This document shows positions 1-7,215 of a stretch of 64,000 bases of DNA, piece after piece. The notes beneath the pieces are model-generated. The model did not search any database, was not told the DNA's origin, and saw only the letters and a list, made by a program, of their open reading frames with translations. Every line of letters starts with the position of its first letter. Position 1 is the stretch's first letter. Source of the DNA: Lachnospiraceae bacterium (GTDB lineage Bacteria; Bacillota; Clostridia; Lachnospirales; Lachnospiraceae); contig JAGAOO010000055.1 of assembly GCA_017623675.1 (NCBI GenBank), forward strand, positions 1 to 64,000, written 5' to 3'. A program made the position numbers and the translations under genes.

Positions 1-14
1 AGGAGGTGCATAGA

Positions 15-257
15 ATGCCGGAAATTCAATACAAAGTTGATTTACCGGCTTTTACAGGAAGGAATGTTCCAATTAAGGAGATAGCGAAGGCTATGGGGAA
101 GGATGCTCAGTATGTAAGAGTTGGTATTCAGCAAGGGGTTCTCAAATTCGGTGTAGCAATAAAGATGGAAGATTCGAATGAATACAACTATTATTGCCCC
201 GATAAAAAAGTTTGGGAAGAGATAGGTTACTTCAGAAGCGTTTCTGAAGCAGTATAG
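15..257 (+). CDS. small putative DNA-binding accessory protein of the mobile element
   Basis: An 80-residue protein. The ATG at 15 is chosen because AGGAGG sits at 1-6, eight bases upstream; an in-frame GTG at 6 overlaps that site and is unlikely. Residues around 15-35 (VPIKEIAKAMGKDAQYVRVG) read as a helix-turn-helix, with a following short strand region ending in a Trp/Tyr-rich stretch. It resembles the small excisionase-like or HTH proteins that accompany relaxase genes in Firmicute integrative elements, and it lies just upstream of an oriT-like stem-loop cluster and a MobV relaxase. Its role (transcription control of mob, or accessory relaxosome protein) is inference. The gene is complete; its upstream context is cut by the window edge. 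Confidence 0.7.
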   Translation: MPEIQYKVDLPAFTGRNVPIKEIAKAMGKDAQYVRVGIQQGVLKFGVAIKMEDSNEYNYYCPDKKVWEEIGYFRSVSEAV

Positions 258-284
258 AAAGATTAGAGAAAGGATGTGATTACG

Positions 285-314
285 ATGGATTACTTAAATA
301 AGGGTAGCGGTTAA
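285..314 (+). CDS. possible 9-residue leader peptide upstream of the mob region
   Basis: A nine-codon frame (MDYLNKGSG, stop TAA) begins with ATG at 285, with GAAAGGA at 268-274 at a usable distance. It stops three bases before the first of three strong stem-loops. Short translated leaders of this kind can control readthrough into mobilisation genes. This is only a candidate: a frame this short can occur by chance. Confidence 0.3.
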   Translation: MDYLNKGSG

Positions 315-316
315 TA

Positions 317-428
317 TACACCGACCGGAGCTTGGCTCCCTGTCGGTGTAACCCTCGGAGAGCCCCCGCACTTTCGGCTTGACGAAAGTGCTAGGGGGTT
401 ATCATCTGTGGCAAAGCAAAGATGATAA
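317..428 (+). other. oriT: candidate oriT: three consecutive stem-loops before the MobV relaxase
   Basis: Three inverted repeats lie in tandem. First, TACACCGAC (317-325) pairs with GTCGGTGTA (342-350), with an inner GGAGC/GCTCC stem. Second, GCACTTTCG (368-376) pairs with CGAAAGTGC (383-391), extended by CCCCC/GGGGG around a TA bulge. Third, TTATCATCT (399-407) pairs with AGATGATAA (420-428). The stretch AGTGCTAGGGGGTTAT next to the second stem resembles the MobV nick region of pMV158 (AGTGTG/TTAT context) in layout. MobV oriTs normally lie immediately upstream of mob, as here. The first stem could instead act as a terminator, although no T-run follows it. Confidence 0.55.
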
Positions 429-466
429 GCAGCACTTCGTAGGGAAGACAGATAAGGAGGAAGTGT

Positions 467-1669
467 ATGGAAGGAATATCATTTACAGCTCATGTGAGCA
501 ATAAGAAAAGTGCGATAACATCTAAATCGAAACTCGCAGGAGTGGCAAGACACAACTTAAGGAAATACAAATCAGAAGAATATAGTGCAGATAATATTTT
601 TCTGATACACGGAACAGACAATCTTGTTCAGGATGTAAAAACTGTTTATCATCAGGAGTTTGATGATGCATTAAAAGTCTACAATAAAAATCAAAGTAGA
701 GCAGATCGAAAGATTGAAAACTATTTTGAACATGTAGCAAATAAGGAACAGGATATGGCGGTAGAGATTATCATTCAGGTGGGAGACAGAGCCTATTGGC
801 AGGAACATTGCGAGAATAAAGTTTTTATGAGGCGAATCTATAGGATGCTGTTAGAGGAGCTACAATATCAACTTCCACAGTTTGTGGTAGCCAATGCAGT
901 AGTCCATATGGATGAGGACAGTCCGCATATGCATGTGGTAGGCGTTCCGGTAGGAATAGGCTACAAGAAGGGAATGTCCAAGCAAGTATCCAAACGAAAG
1001 GTATTTACCAAGGAAGTGCTTTCGATAGTTCTTCAGGACAAATTAAGAGCGTTTGCCAATCAGAAAGCGGAAATTGTTCTTGGGGAACAGATAAGAGAAA
1101 AGTCCAAAGGTCGCAATCATGATTTAGCGGTTATGGAATACAAAGTGTTAAAAGAGGAAATTCGTTACGACGAATTGAAGGAGCAGGCTGATGAAAAGCA
1201 GCAGGAGAATGAACTGTTGGAGCGTGAAAAGACACAGCTTGAGCAGGAGTATGACACTTTATCCATGCGGGTAGCGGTTAAGCAGATGGATTATGAGGAA
1301 GCTGACGAACGGTTAAAAGAGGCAAATGAGCGAGCTGACAGAATCGAGGCTTATATCAAAACCCAAAGCGATACTCTGGTGGATTTAGAGGAGAAGGCAA
1401 CGAAGCTGGAGAGAAAAGCGGAGATTGCGGAGATGGTTTATGAAATGGCTAGAGGTTCCGGCGGCAATGAAGACTTGAGAGATAAACTTATAGATGTTAT
1501 GTATGAGAATGAGCAATTAAAAACTGAAAACTCTAAACTTCGGGAAACACTGAATAAAGCATACGATTTCATGAAACAGTTTGTGGTGGATGGAAGGAAT
1601 CTGCTGGAGAAGTTTCTGGAGAGTATTGGGCAGGTGGTTGAGAAGGTTAGGAGTGGGCTGAAAAGATAG
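467..1669 (+). CDS. mobV: MobV-family relaxase (plasmid recombination/mobilisation protein)
   Basis: A 400-residue protein with AAGGAGG at 454-460. The N-terminal domain carries a conserved relaxase signature: RHNLRK with His29 at the position of the nucleophilic His of MobM, and HMDEDSPHMH (147-156), the metal-binding HxDE...PHxH motif of the MobV/Pre family. Residues about 205-330 and 340-380 are long charged coiled coils, as usual in Mob proteins. It would nick oriT and pilot single-stranded DNA during conjugative mobilisation. No type IV secretion or coupling protein genes are visible, so the element is either mobilisable in trans or its transfer genes lie to the left. Its motifs are intact and the reading frame is complete. 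Confidence 0.9.
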   Translation: MEGISFTAHVSNKKSAITSKSKLAGVARHNLRKYKSEEYSADNIFLIHGTDNLVQDVKTVYHQEFDDALKVYNKNQSRADRKIENYFEHVANKEQDMAVEIIIQVGDRAYWQEHCENKVFMRRIYRMLLEELQYQLPQFVVANAVVHMDEDSPHMHVVGVPVGIGYKKGMSKQVSKRKVFTKEVLSIVLQDKLRAFANQKAEIVLGEQIREKSKGRNHDLAVMEYKVLKEEIRYDELKEQADEKQQENELLEREKTQLEQEYDTLSMRVAVKQMDYEEADERLKEANERADRIEAYIKTQSDTLVDLEEKATKLERKAEIAEMVYEMARGSGGNEDLRDKLIDVMYENEQLKTENSKLRETLNKAYDFMKQFVVDGRNLLEKFLESIGQVVEKVRSGLKR

Positions 1670-1674
1670 CATTG

Positions 1675-1700
1675 TTGAGGGCACAGAGATGTGCTCTCAA
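1675..1700 (+). terminator. stem-loop after the relaxase gene
   Basis: TTGAGGGCACA (1675-1685), loop GAGA, TGTGCTCTCAA (1690-1700): an 11-bp stem with one G-U pair, starting five bases after the mob stop. Only a weak T-rich stretch follows, so termination efficiency is uncertain. Confidence 0.5.
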
Positions 1701-1727
1701 GATTAATTTCATAAAAATATAACTAAT

Positions 1728-1757
1728 TTGATGTGGAGAAAATCTACAAAATATGAT
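1728..1757 (+). promoter_or_regulatory. putative sigma-A promoter of the defence cassette
   Basis: TTGATG (1728-1733), 18-bp spacer, TATGAT (1752-1757), about 60 bp before the first cassette gene at 1825. It follows the stem-loop behind mob, which suggests the cassette is transcribed separately from mob. Confidence 0.5.
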
Positions 1758-1824
1758 AGAATTATTTTGGGATTTTTTATTCATTTTCATAGAATGAAAT
1801 AGAAAATATGGAAGGAAATTTAGA

Positions 1825-2190
1825 ATGACAATTAACGAATTATTAGATAAATATAACATATATTATAAGAAATTAAAGGCAGAAAAGGGTATTAGCTTAT
1901 TTAGTGTAGGAAATACAAATGTTTTGTTTTGGATTAATGAAGGCAATGCCTTCAAAATGAAGCGAAGTTGGTTTGAACTTTTAGAGAAGAACTGCGAGAA
2001 ATATACGTTATTTCTTTATGACAAAAAGGGTAAACAGTATTATTACATCAAATTTTTGAATAAGAATAATTGGCTTAGTGGAAGTTTTAATAACTGTGAT
2101 AAGTCGGAGTTGTTCTTAGGAAAACAAGTACTAAATAGCTCAAGTACACTAGGCAATATACTTACAGACTTAAAGAAATGTAGTGTATAA
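1825..2190 (+). CDS. uncharacterised 121-residue protein, first gene of the methyltransferase cassette
   Basis: The start is ATG at 1825 with GGAAGGAAA at 1810-1818. The protein is Lys/Tyr/Phe-rich, with no signal peptide, no membrane helix and no recognisable helix-turn-helix. The centre (FLYDKKGKQYYYIKF) suggests antiparallel beta strands and the C-terminus is rich in Ser, Leu and Lys. I do not recognise the family. Its position at the head of a restriction-modification-like operon, behind its own promoter, is where controller proteins often sit, but no DNA-binding motif supports that here. The DNA is more AT-rich than the chromosome to the right, like the rest of the cassette. Confidence 0.65.
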   Translation: MTINELLDKYNIYYKKLKAEKGISLFSVGNTNVLFWINEGNAFKMKRSWFELLEKNCEKYTLFLYDKKGKQYYYIKFLNKNNWLSGSFNNCDKSELFLGKQVLNSSSTLGNILTDLKKCSV

Positions 2191-2317
2191 AGTAACATTT
2201 ATTACGGACGCATAAAGGGTAATGGAATGTTATGAGTACTGAATATTGGACAGATGCTTATATAAAATAAGAGCATCAGAAGATACTATGAAAAATAGAT
2301 TTGAAGGTGGAATTACT

Positions 2318-3400
2318 ATGAATAAAATCGCTGAATTTCGAATATTGGATTTGTTTTGTGGTGCTGGCGGTTTTTCTTATGGAATGCATAGAAACAAGCA
2401 TTTTAAGACTGCAGTTGCGTTGGACTTTAATGCAAAGGCAGCAGATACATTTAAAAAGAATATGCCGGAAACAATTGTTGTTATAGGTGATATAACAGAT
2501 GAAAAAATTAAGAAGGATATAATTGAAAAGTCAAAGGCAGAAAAGGTGAATATGATAATAGGCGGACCACCGTGCCAGGGATTTTCAATGAAGGGAAAGA
2601 AACTTGGATTGGATGATCCGAGAAATTTTCTTTTTAAAGAATACTTGCATATAGTTGAGGAGGTTCAACCGGAAGTGTTTGTCATAGAAAATGTAAAAAG
2701 TCTTTTGTCAACGGCTGGCGGTTGGTTTAAAGATGAAATTTTGGCTTACATAGAGCGGTTAGGCTATAATGTTTCGTATGGAATCTTGAATGCGAAAAGA
2801 TTTGGAGTTCCACAAGCGAGAGAAAGAGCAATATTTATTTGTTCTAAGAGTAAAAACATTCCTTTGCCAGTTGGAACAGATGATATTGTTACTGTTAGGG
2901 ATGCAATTTCAGATTTGGCATATCTTGCATCGGCAGAAGGTGATTTTGAACTTGATTATGTTACAGAGGCACAGACAGATTATCAGCGAATGATGCGAAG
3001 GAATAGCAAAAAATTGTATAATCATAAGGCATCTGCTCATTCAGATATTGCGTTACAAAAACTTGCTATGATACCACCGGAAAAGGGTAAAGAATATTTG
3101 CCTGAAGAAATGTGGGGTAAGCAAAAGTTCAATACAACTTGGGGAAGATTGGTATGGGATACAGTATCACCAACAATAGACACCAGATTTGATACACCTT
3201 CTAATGGAACCAATTCTCATCCGGAGTTAAATAGAGCAATAACACCGAGAGAAGCTGCTAGAATACAGAGTTTTGATGATAACTTTGTTTTTCATGGAAG
3301 TAAATTCTATATTAGAAGTCAGATTGGTAATGCAGTGCCACCATTGATGGCAGAGGCAATAGCAAATGAAATATGGGAGAATTATGATGAAGAAGAATAA
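2318..3400 (+). CDS. C5-cytosine DNA methyltransferase
   Basis: A 360-residue protein. The start is the ATG at 2318, eight bases after AGGTGG (2304-2309); upstream in-frame TTG 2246 and ATG 2288 lack a ribosome site. Motif I DLFCGAGG is at 11-18, motif IV GGPPCQGFS has the catalytic Cys at residue 86, motif VI is FVIENV, motif VIII is QARERAIFI, and motif X is IGNAVPP near the C-terminus. It transfers methyl from SAM to cytosine C5 within a target sequence fixed by the region between motifs VIII and IX. The next gene, an adenine methyltransferase, starts inside its 3' end, so the two are translationally coupled. This pairing is typical of restriction systems with asymmetric recognition sites. 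All catalytic motifs are present. Confidence 0.93.
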   Translation: MNKIAEFRILDLFCGAGGFSYGMHRNKHFKTAVALDFNAKAADTFKKNMPETIVVIGDITDEKIKKDIIEKSKAEKVNMIIGGPPCQGFSMKGKKLGLDDPRNFLFKEYLHIVEEVQPEVFVIENVKSLLSTAGGWFKDEILAYIERLGYNVSYGILNAKRFGVPQARERAIFICSKSKNIPLPVGTDDIVTVRDAISDLAYLASAEGDFELDYVTEAQTDYQRMMRRNSKKLYNHKASAHSDIALQKLAMIPPEKGKEYLPEEMWGKQKFNTTWGRLVWDTVSPTIDTRFDTPSNGTNSHPELNRAITPREAARIQSFDDNFVFHGSKFYIRSQIGNAVPPLMAEAIANEIWENYDEEE

Positions 3401-4787
3401 TTTATTTTCGGAAAATAGTTTATCATATGAGAATTCTTTGGATGAAGATTATAAGAAGAATAATGGTATATTCTATACTGATTTGGAGTTGGCAAATGCC
3501 ATTATAGATTTTCTTAATATCCCAAAGAATGCATCAATTATAGATCCTAGTTGTGGAACTGGGAGTTTTTTACACTGTTTGGAACAAAAAGGATACACAG
3601 ATATCACAGGATGCGATTTTGATTTAAAAACAGTTAGAAAATGTAAGGAATTGACAGGATTGGAACGCATTTACCGTATGGATACCTTGGGTAAATGTGG
3701 GCAGGAAGTTTTAAAGAAAGTTAAGAAAAAAGAATTTGATTATGTAATAGGTAATCCACCATATGCACCTTTGGGTAATGGGGTCGATATCGTTGCAACA
3801 CCAGAATTCATGAAGACTGTTAAAGATTCAGGAAGCAATTTGTTTGTTGCAGCTATATACAGAGCATTTGAAATTGCAAAAGAAGAAGGATATATTTCGT
3901 TTATAATTCCTAAAAATTTATTACATATATCATCATATAAAACACTTAGAGAAAAGCTTCTTCAAGAAAAGAGACTAGTATCTGTTATAGAGCTTGGAAT
4001 TCATTTTAAAACTGTTCGAGGAGAACAGATTGTTTTAACATTCCAAAATTGTTATGAAGAGAATAACAAAATCAAGTTTTATCAGTACAATAAGGGTAAG
4101 ATTGATTTTATGTCAGAAGTTGCACAAGATTATTACACAAACGAAATTATTGTGTTCACAGATAACGAAGAGGTGCCTATTTATGATAAGTTAAAGGGTT
4201 CTTATGGTCAGTTAGGTGAAGTGTGTGCAGAAAACATTCGTAGAGGTCGTGATAAATCAAAAGATGCTATTCGCGGAAAGCAAATTCGTAAGTTTGGTTT
4301 TAAAGATTTAGAAGTTCCTGAAGAAGGAAATCAAATTTTTATTCAAAATATATTCAGTGCAGAAGCAGGTATTACAGCGAGCTTTGGGGGAAATTTGAAA
4401 CCTTCCGAGACTGTAACTACAGTGAAGCTTGAAAATACCAAAATGTGTAAATATATTTTGGGATTGTTGCATTCACGAGTATGTAACTATTTCCTTATTC
4501 GTTTTGGTTTTAATAATTCACGATTAACGATTCATACAGATGCAAAGTATTTGAATGATATACCAATTGTTGTTGATGATGAAGCATTTGAGAAGGTTGT
4601 AGATATTGTCAACAAGATGGAAGAAGTGGAATATATGGATGCGGAATGGTTTAAGCTGAATGAAGAATTAAATGATATTGTTTACGAGATATATCAGCTT
4701 ACTGTAAACGATAAAGAACATATTGAGAAAGAAATGAGAAAAATTAGTGCTAGCAAATGGTATGGAGAAGATCGTCGCTATGCATAA
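3387..4787 (+). CDS. N6-adenine DNA methyltransferase (NPPY class)
   Basis: About 466 residues. ATG 3387 (or ATG 3384) follows GGGAGA at 3375-3380; an upstream in-frame ATG at 3366 lies before the ribosome site. The coding region overlaps the C5-methyltransferase gene by 14 bases. The N-terminal GIFYT (28-31) matches the substrate-loop region of M.TaqI/HsdM-like enzymes. SAM motif I is DPSCGTGSF (53-61) and catalytic motif IV is NPPY (123-126). The C-terminal half is probably the target recognition domain. It would methylate adenine N6 in one strand of the site while its partner methylates cytosine, as in systems such as HphI. Its length is ordinary for a stand-alone gamma-type enzyme without a fused nuclease, so cleavage must come from another protein. 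Confidence 0.92.
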   Translation: MKKNNLFSENSLSYENSLDEDYKKNNGIFYTDLELANAIIDFLNIPKNASIIDPSCGTGSFLHCLEQKGYTDITGCDFDLKTVRKCKELTGLERIYRMDTLGKCGQEVLKKVKKKEFDYVIGNPPYAPLGNGVDIVATPEFMKTVKDSGSNLFVAAIYRAFEIAKEEGYISFIIPKNLLHISSYKTLREKLLQEKRLVSVIELGIHFKTVRGEQIVLTFQNCYEENNKIKFYQYNKGKIDFMSEVAQDYYTNEIIVFTDNEEVPIYDKLKGSYGQLGEVCAENIRRGRDKSKDAIRGKQIRKFGFKDLEVPEEGNQIFIQNIFSAEAGITASFGGNLKPSETVTTVKLENTKMCKYILGLLHSRVCNYFLIRFGFNNSRLTIHTDAKYLNDIPIVVDDEAFEKVVDIVNKMEEVEYMDAEWFKLNEELNDIVYEIYQLTVNDKEHIEKEMRKISASKWYGEDRRYA

Positions 4788-4823
4788 GTAACAATAACTG
4801 TATTGGGGAAAGAGGTGTTTTTA

Positions 4824-5843
4824 TTGAGTAAGATTGAGTGGCCATCAGATGAGGATAAGTTTGAGGCAATAGGATATTTGGCAAAGCCGGGTGTGGTTGA
4901 TACAATAGAGGCAACTGTGCCGGCAGATAAGCTTAAAAAATTTAAAGATGAATATCATAATAAATATTCAATAGAATTTCCTTATGTGACCAAAGCAGGA
5001 AGTAAGTTTGGATATCAGTTTCGTATTTACTTGAGTGATACAGAGGGGTGTCCGGATTTCTTAGCATCACAGTTAGACGAAAAATATAAGAATCGAATTA
5101 ATGATACAAGCTTTATTGCTGAATTAGTTAATGAGTATGGTTTTAGATTCACTAAGAAAACACAGAATGAGGAACAGATACGAAATTTGGTTAGCGCAAA
5201 GGGTGCTAATCAGATTAGAAGTTTTGAAAAAGGGTTCAGAGTTTATTCGGACTTCCTATATGATCTTTCTGGTAAAATAATTGAGGGCGATTTGCCACAA
5301 CCGTGCATTGTACAACCTAAAGTGGCTGCTAAGGCGAAAGGAAGAAAGCCTAAGAATAGTGGTGAAATGAAGAGTTCATTTACAAGAGAACAGCTTTTTA
5401 AACTAGGATGGCTTGGAGAAACATATATTTATAAAATGCTTGTTATTAAGGATGAATCATTACTTCAGATGCTGGGTATCAACTCTTCAGAAAGCTATAA
5501 AATAGAGTGGTTTAATGAAGGTGTACAAATCGGAGAAGAATGGGAAGATAAATCTGTCGGACAAGGTTGTGACATTGTTGTTTCGTTGGAAGATATGGAT
5601 TTATATATTGAAGTGAAGGCAAGCAAAAGAAAAAATGGATTATTTACCATGACTTCGAAAGAGATGCAAAAAATGAGGGACGAAGCAGGAAAGTATTATT
5701 TGATAAAGATAGATTTTCTTGAAAGAATACTTAAAGGTGAAAGTCCTGAAGTGATGGTGTTTGATTCACCATATAATGTATTTTTCAAACCGGAAAAGAT
5801 GAAGGAAGCTACATTTAAGGTAGAAGGTGATACGAATGAATAA
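4824..5843 (+). CDS. DUF3883-type protein with a PD-(D/E)XK-like C-terminus, candidate restriction nuclease
   Basis: A 339-residue protein. TTG 4824 is preferred because AGAGGTG lies six bases upstream; an in-frame TTG at 4803 precedes that site. The N-terminal part (1-160) is unassigned, followed by a Lys-rich hinge (165-183). The C-terminus starts at LGWLGETYIYKML (194-206) and carries GQGCDIVV (Asp250) and YIEVKAS (Glu263-Val-Lys265), then FTMTSKE. This order matches DUF3883 domains, which have the D...ExK active-site layout of Mrr-like nucleases and are common in defence proteins. It is the best candidate for the cutting subunit together with the smaller nuclease gene downstream. Its stop overlaps the start of the next gene by 8 bases. 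Nuclease activity is inference from the motif. Confidence 0.75.
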   Translation: MSKIEWPSDEDKFEAIGYLAKPGVVDTIEATVPADKLKKFKDEYHNKYSIEFPYVTKAGSKFGYQFRIYLSDTEGCPDFLASQLDEKYKNRINDTSFIAELVNEYGFRFTKKTQNEEQIRNLVSAKGANQIRSFEKGFRVYSDFLYDLSGKIIEGDLPQPCIVQPKVAAKAKGRKPKNSGEMKSSFTREQLFKLGWLGETYIYKMLVIKDESLLQMLGINSSESYKIEWFNEGVQIGEEWEDKSVGQGCDIVVSLEDMDLYIEVKASKRKNGLFTMTSKEMQKMRDEAGKYYLIKIDFLERILKGESPEVMVFDSPYNVFFKPEKMKEATFKVEGDTNE

Positions 5844-6726
5844 TGAAATGGCATACTTATTGGGAATGATAACTGGTAACGGGGAAGTACAGCGTGGTGC
5901 TAATGAGACAACGATTGTTGTTGAAATACCACATAAAAAGCTGGAAACAGAGTTTCAAAAGGATGTAGGCATATATGTAAAGGCTAGTGTGACAGATATT
6001 AGAGAAATTTTGGAGCCATTGTTGGGAACAGGATTGACATTCACACAAAATGCAAATGTGTCATATGTTTCATTTAGAAAGCTGAATGAAGATTATCTCG
6101 TGCGTGAAATATTGAGATATATCGGCGCAGCTACATCACATGATAATGTTCGAATTTCGTCAGAGGTGTATGATTTTACACTTGATGAAAGAAAGCAATT
6201 TATAAAAGGTTTTGCAGATGTTACGGGATATATTAGAAGAAGTAACTATGCATATACAGAACCACAGTATAGAGTATACTTTGAAATTCCACAAAACTGG
6301 GGATTGGTCGTAGATTTCTGTAATTTGTTAAAGAGTGTGGATATCCCGGTTCAGAACATTGACTGGGGACATCCTAATATGAGAGATGGTAATTTGAAAA
6401 AATATAATGAAGGCAAGCCGGATTTCTGGAAAAAGGAGCATCAGGTCAAGGTATGGGCACTTGAATACAATCCAATTGGCTTTGCGGTATTACATAAGCA
6501 AGAGGCGTTAGATTACTTTGCTAATGAGCATAAGGTATTTATTGAGAGACAAGGCAAAGAGCCTTCGGATGTGACGCATAGATATTATTGGGAGATTGTT
6601 AAAAGAAACAAGGAAAAGCCGATACATCCGGGTGAAGATGATGAATTTATTCCGGAAGAAATCCGTGGAAATCATTATGATTCATGGAAAGAGATTGCAA
6701 AGGATTTAGGTTATAAAGAGGATTAA
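5836..6726 (+). CDS. LAGLIDADG-fold protein with substituted catalytic positions, candidate specificity subunit
   Basis: A 296-residue protein from ATG 5836, with GAAGGTG at 5823-5829. Two LAGLIDADG-like helices are visible: LLGMITGNG (8-16) and IKGFADVTG (123-131), about 115 residues apart, as in two-repeat homing endonucleases. The last acidic position, which binds catalytic metal, is Asn in the first motif and Thr in the second. Strand-like segments follow each motif (TTIVVEIP, YRVYFEIP). The protein therefore probably binds a specific DNA sequence without cutting it. It sits between two PD-(D/E)XK-like genes and behind two methyltransferases, overlapping its upstream neighbour. It could be the target-recognition part of a multi-subunit restriction enzyme. 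It is not a selfish homing gene inserted in a host, because it is embedded in an operon with tight junctions. Confidence 0.7.
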   Translation: MNNEMAYLLGMITGNGEVQRGANETTIVVEIPHKKLETEFQKDVGIYVKASVTDIREILEPLLGTGLTFTQNANVSYVSFRKLNEDYLVREILRYIGAATSHDNVRISSEVYDFTLDERKQFIKGFADVTGYIRRSNYAYTEPQYRVYFEIPQNWGLVVDFCNLLKSVDIPVQNIDWGHPNMRDGNLKKYNEGKPDFWKKEHQVKVWALEYNPIGFAVLHKQEALDYFANEHKVFIERQGKEPSDVTHRYYWEIVKRNKEKPIHPGEDDEFIPEEIRGNHYDSWKEIAKDLGYKED

Positions 6727-6727
6727 G

Positions 6728-7204
6728 ATGTTAGAAGAAGAATTATACGAGCCAATGAGAGCCTGGCTTGAACAGTATTTAACAGATAAATATAAAGGAC
6801 ATGAAATTATTGTTGTAGATACACATAGTGAGCGGTTGGACAGAGCATTGGCTAAATATGATATTGTCAATGAAATGGCGAATGGTGTGGATATACAGAT
6901 TGATGTTCTTGGAATTGCAAGAAAGCAGGGAAAGGCAAAGTTGTTCTTTATTGAAGCAAAGAAAACAAAGTTGACATTGCGTGATTTGGGGCAGTTATGG
7001 TCGTACTGTAAACTTGTGGATCCAGAGGAAGCATTTCTCCTAACATCAGCAGATTTGGGAAGTTTGCGTAAGCTGTTGGTATCGTTTAAAAGAGAAGATT
7101 TGCTTGATTTTGGAGATGGTAAAAGGATTAAGAAGATGCGAGTTGGTAAATGGGATGTGCTAAAGGAAAGACCTGATTTGGGTTCTCTTTTACCAAAGAT
7201 TTGA
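6728..7204 (+). CDS. small PD-(D/E)XK nuclease-like protein
   Basis: A 158-residue protein whose ATG lies one base after the stop of the LAGLIDADG-like gene, with AGAGGAT a few bases upstream. An N-terminal helix (LYEPMRAWLEQYL) is followed by IQIDVLGI (Asp59) and LFFIEAKKT (Glu76-Ala-Lys78), then a Gln-containing helix (LRDLGQLWSYCKL). That D-E-x-K plus downstream Gln/Tyr helix is the core of PD-(D/E)XK nucleases. At this size it could be the catalytic subunit working with the DNA-binding protein before it. No extra DNA-binding domain is seen. The following gene begins only 11 bases after its stop. The biochemical role is inferred from the fold and operon position. Confidence 0.72.
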   Translation: MLEEELYEPMRAWLEQYLTDKYKGHEIIVVDTHSERLDRALAKYDIVNEMANGVDIQIDVLGIARKQGKAKLFFIEAKKTKLTLRDLGQLWSYCKLVDPEEAFLLTSADLGSLRKLLVSFKREDLLDFGDGKRIKKMRVGKWDVLKERPDLGSLLPKI

Positions 7205-7215
7205 GGTGTATTGCA

